NCBI RefSeq assembly: GCF_003933735.1
Contig: NZ_RSED01000007.1
Coordinates: 232,487-296,486 of the forward strand
DNA from: Aquabacterium soli
GTDB taxonomy: Bacteria > Pseudomonadota > Gammaproteobacteria > Burkholderiales > Burkholderiaceae_C
DNA length: 64,000 nt
Direction: 5' to 3'
A model generated the notes under the pieces. It was not told the origin of the DNA and made no database searches. It saw only the letters and a program-made list of their open reading frames with translations. This document shows, piece after piece, positions 60,343 through 64,000 of the stretch. The first letter of the stretch is position 1. Every line of letters starts with the position of its first letter. The position numbers and the translations under genes were made by a program.

Positions 60343-61910
60343 GTGGCCAGTCGGTTGGTGGTGCCGTAGATCGACAGCTGCGGATTCGCGCCCACGCTGG
60401 TCGGGAACAGCGAGCCATCGTGCACCGACAGGTTGGAGATGTGCCAGTGCACGCCATCAGGCTGCACCACGCCTCGCTGCTCATCACCCGCCATGGCGCA
60501 GCCGCCCATCACGTGCGCGCTGCCGGCGCCCGTCAGGAAGGGGCGCATGTCCAGTTCCTTGATGGCTTTCTGGGCATCGGCCCAGCTGGTGTAGTACTTG
60601 CCGTGCTGGTGGTAGGGCATCACCTTCTGCGCGCCGGCGGCAAACTGGATCTCGGCCATGCTCAGGAAGGAGCGGCGGAAGCCGTCCAGCACATAGGGCG
60701 TGAGCGAGTAGTTCAACAGTGGTGAGCCGTCCACGTTCAGGAACACCGAGCCGCCTTCGGATTCGGGGTGGAAGCCGTCACGCATCAGCGAGAGCAGCAT
60801 CTGCGTGTGCGGGTAGTTCTTGAAGCGCTCGGCCAGCTCGCTGCCGATGCCGCCCAGCAGCACGGAGACCAGCCCGGGGTGAATGGGCGTCGCCTCGATC
60901 TTGTAGCCCATCGGGCCGTCGACCGGCTGTGTGTGCAGGAAGTGGTCGGAGTAGATGGACTGCGGCGCGCCTGTCCAGCCTTCGATCTTGTCGGCGTAGA
61001 TGGCCGACGAGAAGGACACGGGGTGCAGGAAGGTGCGCTTGCCGATCAGGCCGTGCGGATCGGGCACGTCGGAGCGCTTGAGCAGCGCTGGCGAGTTGAT
61101 CGCGCCGCCGGAGACCACGTAGTGCTTGGCGGTGATGTGAAGCACCTTGTCGGACACCTTGTCGCCGTTCTGGCGGATGCCGACGCAGCTCAGGTGCTGG
61201 ACCTTGCCATCCTTGATGCTGAAGGCTTCGGCGCGGGTCTGGTAGTACAGGCGCGCGCCAGCGGTCAGGGCGGTGGGGAGGGTGGTCACCAGCATGGACT
61301 GCTTGGCGTTGGTCGGGCAGCCCATGCCGCACGAGCCGATATTCCAGCAGCCACGCACGTTGCGCGGGATCACATGCGCCGGAATGCCGAGCTTCTCGGC
61401 GCCCGTGCGCAGCAGTTCGTTGTTGGGGTTGGGCGGCACTTCCCAGGGGGCCACGCCCAGGCGTGTCTCGGCCTGCTTGAACCAGGGCGCCATCGATTCG
61501 ACGGTGTAGTCCTTCAGGCCGAAGCGCTCCTGCCAGTACTTGAGCGTGTCGGGCGGGGTGCGGAAGGAACTGGTCCAGTTGACCACCGTGGTGCCGCCCA
61601 CGCAGCGGCCCTGCAGGATGGTGACGCTGTTGTCGATGTTGGCGCGCGCGGCGCTCTCCTGGTAGAGGCTGGTATAGGCCTCGGTTTCCTTCTGGTTGAA
61701 GTCGCTGCTGGTCTTGAGCGGCCCTTCTTCAAGCAGGATCACATCCAGGCCGGCGCGCGTGAGCACCTCGGCGGTGATGCCGGCGCCGGCACCGGTGCCG
61801 ACGATGACGACATCGCAGCTCAGCTTCTCGGGCAGGCCTTGTTCACCATTGAAGATCTTCCAGCCATGCTGCTGCATGCCGTCGCGAAATACATCGGGCT
61901 GTTTGCTCAT
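60297..61910 (-). CDS. GMC-family FAD-dependent oxidoreductase
   Basis: A 537-residue oxidoreductase. The FAD-binding motif is DVVIVGTGAGAGITAEVL near 33-50; GGTTVVNWTSSFRTP and the C-terminal SVGANPQLSIYGTTNRLA are further family signatures. It likely oxidises an alcohol or sugar. ATG 61910 overlaps by 4 bp the stop of a small Tat-signal protein, suggesting a two-subunit enzyme like gluconate 2-dehydrogenase. There is no signal of its own, so it may be exported with the partner. The substrate cannot be told. Confidence 0.88.
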   Translation of the reverse strand: MSKQPDVFRDGMQQHGWKIFNGEQGLPEKLSCDVVIVGTGAGAGITAEVLTRAGLDVILLEEGPLKTSSDFNQKETEAYTSLYQESAARANIDNSVTILQGRCVGGTTVVNWTSSFRTPPDTLKYWQERFGLKDYTVESMAPWFKQAETRLGVAPWEVPPNPNNELLRTGAEKLGIPAHVIPRNVRGCWNIGSCGMGCPTNAKQSMLVTTLPTALTAGARLYYQTRAEAFSIKDGKVQHLSCVGIRQNGDKVSDKVLHITAKHYVVSGGAINSPALLKRSDVPDPHGLIGKRTFLHPVSFSSAIYADKIEGWTGAPQSIYSDHFLHTQPVDGPMGYKIEATPIHPGLVSVLLGGIGSELAERFKNYPHTQMLLSLMRDGFHPESEGGSVFLNVDGSPLLNYSLTPYVLDGFRRSFLSMAEIQFAAGAQKVMPYHQHGKYYTSWADAQKAIKELDMRPFLTGAGSAHVMGGCAMAGDEQRGVVQPDGVHWHISNLSVHDGSLFPTSVGANPQLSIYGTTNRLATQLAKRLSGKDVALA

Positions 61911-62440
61911 ATCGCCATCGGGCCGGGGTAGCCCACACGAGACCAGTAGTCGGGAATGGTGAAATAGGCCATGCACGTCAGGGCGCGTGCGGCCACGAAG
62001 GAGATGTTGGGCACCATCGAGTCGGAGGTCTGCAGGTGGGTCAGCGCCTGCTGCACCTGCTCGTCCGTGGCATCGGCCCAGGAGGTCCACATGCCGGAGG
62101 TCATCCAGCGGGTGGGGGCGTTGGACAGCAGGCCGGCCAGCAGGCTGATCTGGTCACGCTTGGCCTTGGGCAGGCTGTTGATCAGGGCCTCGAGGTTGTC
62201 CAGGTACTTGGCCAGCATGGCCTCGCGTTCGGGCGAGGGCGGCGGCAGCATCGGGCCGAGCACGCCTCGCGCGACGCCCTTGAAGACCTCGCGGCCGTGC
62301 GGTGTGAGGGTGGTGCCATCGAAACCGCGGCGGAACCAGATGCCGCCACCGACGGCTGCGCCGACGGCGGCCACGGCCACCACTGTCTTGAGGAACCAGC
62401 GCCGTTTGGGCGACGCGGGGGAGGGCTGGGCAGTACTCAT
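61907..62440 (-). CDS. small Tat-signal subunit associated with the GMC oxidoreductase
   Basis: A 177-residue protein with a twin-arginine-like N-terminus (KRRWFLKTVVAVAAVGAAVG). The rest is helical, with WMTSGMWTSWADA and a C-terminal FTIPDYWSRVGYPG, which resembles the small third subunit of gluconate 2-dehydrogenase-type enzymes. It overlaps the oxidoreductase by 4 bp. It probably carries the flavoprotein through the Tat system. Confidence 0.75.
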   Translation of the reverse strand: MSTAQPSPASPKRRWFLKTVVAVAAVGAAVGGGIWFRRGFDGTTLTPHGREVFKGVARGVLGPMLPPPSPEREAMLAKYLDNLEALINSLPKAKRDQISLLAGLLSNAPTRWMTSGMWTSWADATDEQVQQALTHLQTSDSMVPNISFVAARALTCMAYFTIPDYWSRVGYPGPMAI

Positions 62441-62606
62441 GTCGGGCCGTGACGTATTTGGGGGACTCCACGTAAGCGTCGGATGATAAAGGGAAACATT
62501 TGATTCCAGATTGTCCTAAAGTACGGGAAGACCCCAGGTGGCCCCGCGTCTGAATGGCATTTCAGGTGTGTGGAACTGTTGCAGAATCCCTGTAATTGTT
62601 TTGCGC

Positions 62607-62628
62607 CGCCCGCTGGGGCGTTTTTTTT
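62607..62628 (+). terminator. orphan rho-independent terminator upstream of fadD
   Basis: CGCCC-GCTG-GGGCG followed by eight T, on the plus strand, 32 bp before fadD. No plus-strand gene ends here, so it may close a short untranslated RNA or act as an attenuator in the fadD leader. Confidence 0.7.
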
Positions 62629-62659
62629 CGTTCCATTCTGAGATTTGAGGATGACAAGC

Positions 62660-64000
62660 ATGGCAAGTGCGAAGCCCTGGCTGGCCCACTATCAACCCGG
62701 CGTGCCCGCAGAAATCGACCCCAGCATCTACGACTCGCTGGCCGATCTGCTGGATGAATCATTCAAGAAGTTTGCGCGGCGCGATTCGGCGGCTTTCATG
62801 GGTGCTCGCTGGACCTTCGAGCAGTTCGACGAGGCCTCCAAGGTCATGGCCGGCTGGCTGCAGTCGAAGGGCCTGAAGCAGGGCGCGCGTGTGGCGCTGA
62901 TGATGCCCAACGTGCCTCAGTACATGGTGGCGATCGCCGCCGTGCTGCGTGCCGGCTACGTGGTCGTCAACGTGAACCCGCTGTACACGCCGCGCGAGCT
63001 GGAGCACCAGCTCAAGGATTCGGGCGCCGAGGCCATCGTCATCCTGGAGAACTTCGCCGTCACCTTGCAAGAGGTGATCGAGCGCACCCCGGTCAAGCAC
63101 GTGGTGCTGGCCTCCATGGGCGACATGCTGCCCTGGGCCAAGGGCAAGCTGGTGAACTTCGTGGTGCGCCACGTCAAGAAGATGGTGCCCGAGTTCACGC
63201 TGCCCAATGGCGGTGGCCGGCAGGTGACCCGCTTCAACGACATGATGTCGCAAGGCGCCAGCACCAAGTTCACGCGCCCGACGATCAAGTCCGATGACGT
63301 GGCTTTCCTGCAGTACACGGGCGGCACGACCGGCGTGTCCAAGGGGGCCACGCTGCTGCACCGCAATGTGGTGGCCAACATCCTGCAGGTCGAAGCCTGG
63401 TTCAAGCCCGAGCTGGACAAGAACGGCAACGAGCAGCTGGTGGGCGTGTGCGCCCTGCCGCTGTACCACATCTTCGCGCTGACGGCCTGCTACATGGTGG
63501 GCGCGCGCATGGGCAGCCTCAACATTCTGATCGCCAACCCGCGCGACATCCCCGGCTTCATCAAGACGCTGCAGGGCTTCAAGGTGAACCAGTTCCCGGC
63601 CGTGAACACGCTGTACAACGGCCTGGTCAACCACCCTGATTTCAACAAGCTGGATTTCTCGGCCCTGCGCGTGTGCAACGGCGGCGGCATGGCGGTGCAG
63701 CAGGCCACGGCCGACAAGTGGAAGCAGGTCACGGGTTGCGCCATCGTGGAAGGCTATGGCCTGTCCGAGACCGCACCGGTGGCCACCATCAACCGCCTGG
63801 ACAACGCCGCGTTCAACGGCGCCATCGGTCTGCCGGTGCCTTCCACCGAGATCGCCATCCTGGACGATGCCGGCAATGAGCTGGCCATCGGCGAGGCCGG
63901 CGAGATCGCCGTGCGTGGCCCGCAGGTGATGGCCGGCTACTGGAACCGCCCGGACGAAACGGCCAAGGTCATGACAGCCGACGGCTACTTCCGCACCGGT
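62660..64000 (+). CDS. fadD: long-chain fatty acid–CoA ligase, partial (runs off the window)
   Basis: 447 codons are visible with no stop before the window end. It is an AMP-forming acyl-CoA ligase that activates fatty acids for beta-oxidation or lipid synthesis. Visible motifs are the ATP loop YTGGTTGVSKGATLLHRN near 220, the GYGLSETAP motif and GLPVPSTEI. GAGG lies 9 nt before ATG 62660; an ATG at 62651 abuts it and is less likely. An orphan terminator precedes the gene and may attenuate it. Confidence 0.93.
   Translation, partial: MASAKPWLAHYQPGVPAEIDPSIYDSLADLLDESFKKFARRDSAAFMGARWTFEQFDEASKVMAGWLQSKGLKQGARVALMMPNVPQYMVAIAAVLRAGYVVVNVNPLYTPRELEHQLKDSGAEAIVILENFAVTLQEVIERTPVKHVVLASMGDMLPWAKGKLVNFVVRHVKKMVPEFTLPNGGGRQVTRFNDMMSQGASTKFTRPTIKSDDVAFLQYTGGTTGVSKGATLLHRNVVANILQVEAWFKPELDKNGNEQLVGVCALPLYHIFALTACYMVGARMGSLNILIANPRDIPGFIKTLQGFKVNQFPAVNTLYNGLVNHPDFNKLDFSALRVCNGGGMAVQQATADKWKQVTGCAIVEGYGLSETAPVATINRLDNAAFNGAIGLPVPSTEIAILDDAGNELAIGEAGEIAVRGPQVMAGYWNRPDETAKVMTADGYFRTG

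Overview
The window is a chromosomal segment of a GC-rich beta-proteobacterium, most likely of the order Burkholderiales. This is inferred from gene order: gyrA–serC–pheA–tyrA–aroA/cmk–rpsA–ihfB–lapA–lapB, rsmB–DUF4390–ntrY–ntrX, and glnK–amtB near gshA and gshB. It also rests on the T. ferrooxidans-type gshA and the imuA–imuB–dnaE2 mutagenesis cassette. Nearly all of the sequence is coding. I saw no insertion sequence, prophage module, rRNA or CRISPR array. One tRNA gene (Phe, GAA) is present.

Layout. 1–1614: a RidA fragment and a YcaC-type cysteine hydrolase, divergent from a small protein with a ParS/MbcA-like C-terminus. 1868–8854: a signalling block made of a 1679-residue degenerate protein kinase/AAA/TPR/GAF/histidine kinase, a receiver–PAS–histidine kinase, and a convergent single-domain receiver. 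9294–15493: tRNA-Phe, then the rsmB–DUF4390–ntrY–ntrX operon read leftward, and an OlsB-like acyltransferase. 15657–22320: ptsI, a Uup-type ABC-F ATPase, and a NarX/LuxR-type two-component pair. 22342–30003: gshB, a BenE transporter, kup, gshA, amtB and glnK, all leftward. A sigma-54 promoter and NtrC-type sites lie in front of glnK. 30373–33676: comM, a coiled-coil lipoprotein and a small acidic protein. 33691–39033: the SOS mutagenesis operon imuA–imuB–dnaE2 with a LexA box. 39160–40685: a TetR regulator and a type I methionine aminopeptidase. 40698–44838: a two-gene operon pairing a serine alpha/beta-hydrolase with a caspase-family protease. 45052–45654: a PCuAC-type copper chaperone. 45679–58322: a leftward housekeeping block (lapB, lapA, ihfB, rpsA, a fused aroA–cmk, tyrA, pheA, serC, a DUF2059 protein, gyrA). 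58598–64000: a short OmpA-family protein, a ceramidase-like membrane protein, a GMC oxidoreductase with a small Tat-signal partner, and the start of fadD.

Several units can be read as working systems. The glnK–amtB promoter carries the sequence elements for NtrC/sigma-54 nitrogen control. The imuAB–dnaE2 cassette is placed for SOS induction. The 1868–8854 block is arranged like a multi-step phosphorelay. The shikimate branch (serC, pheA, tyrA, aroA) is contiguous.

The least explained and most interesting unit is the hydrolase–caspase operon at 40698–44838. It has an intact-looking Ser nucleophile motif and an intact-looking His/Cys dyad, and the two genes are 7 bp apart. It resembles a protease-plus-effector conflict module, although its function is not known from sequence. 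Secondary points of interest are a TetR promoter that appears to give a leaderless mRNA with a perfect operator palindrome over its -10, two 15-bp perfect hairpins in the gyrA/ompA and rpsA/ihfB gaps, an orphan terminator upstream of fadD, and the AroA–Cmk fusion.
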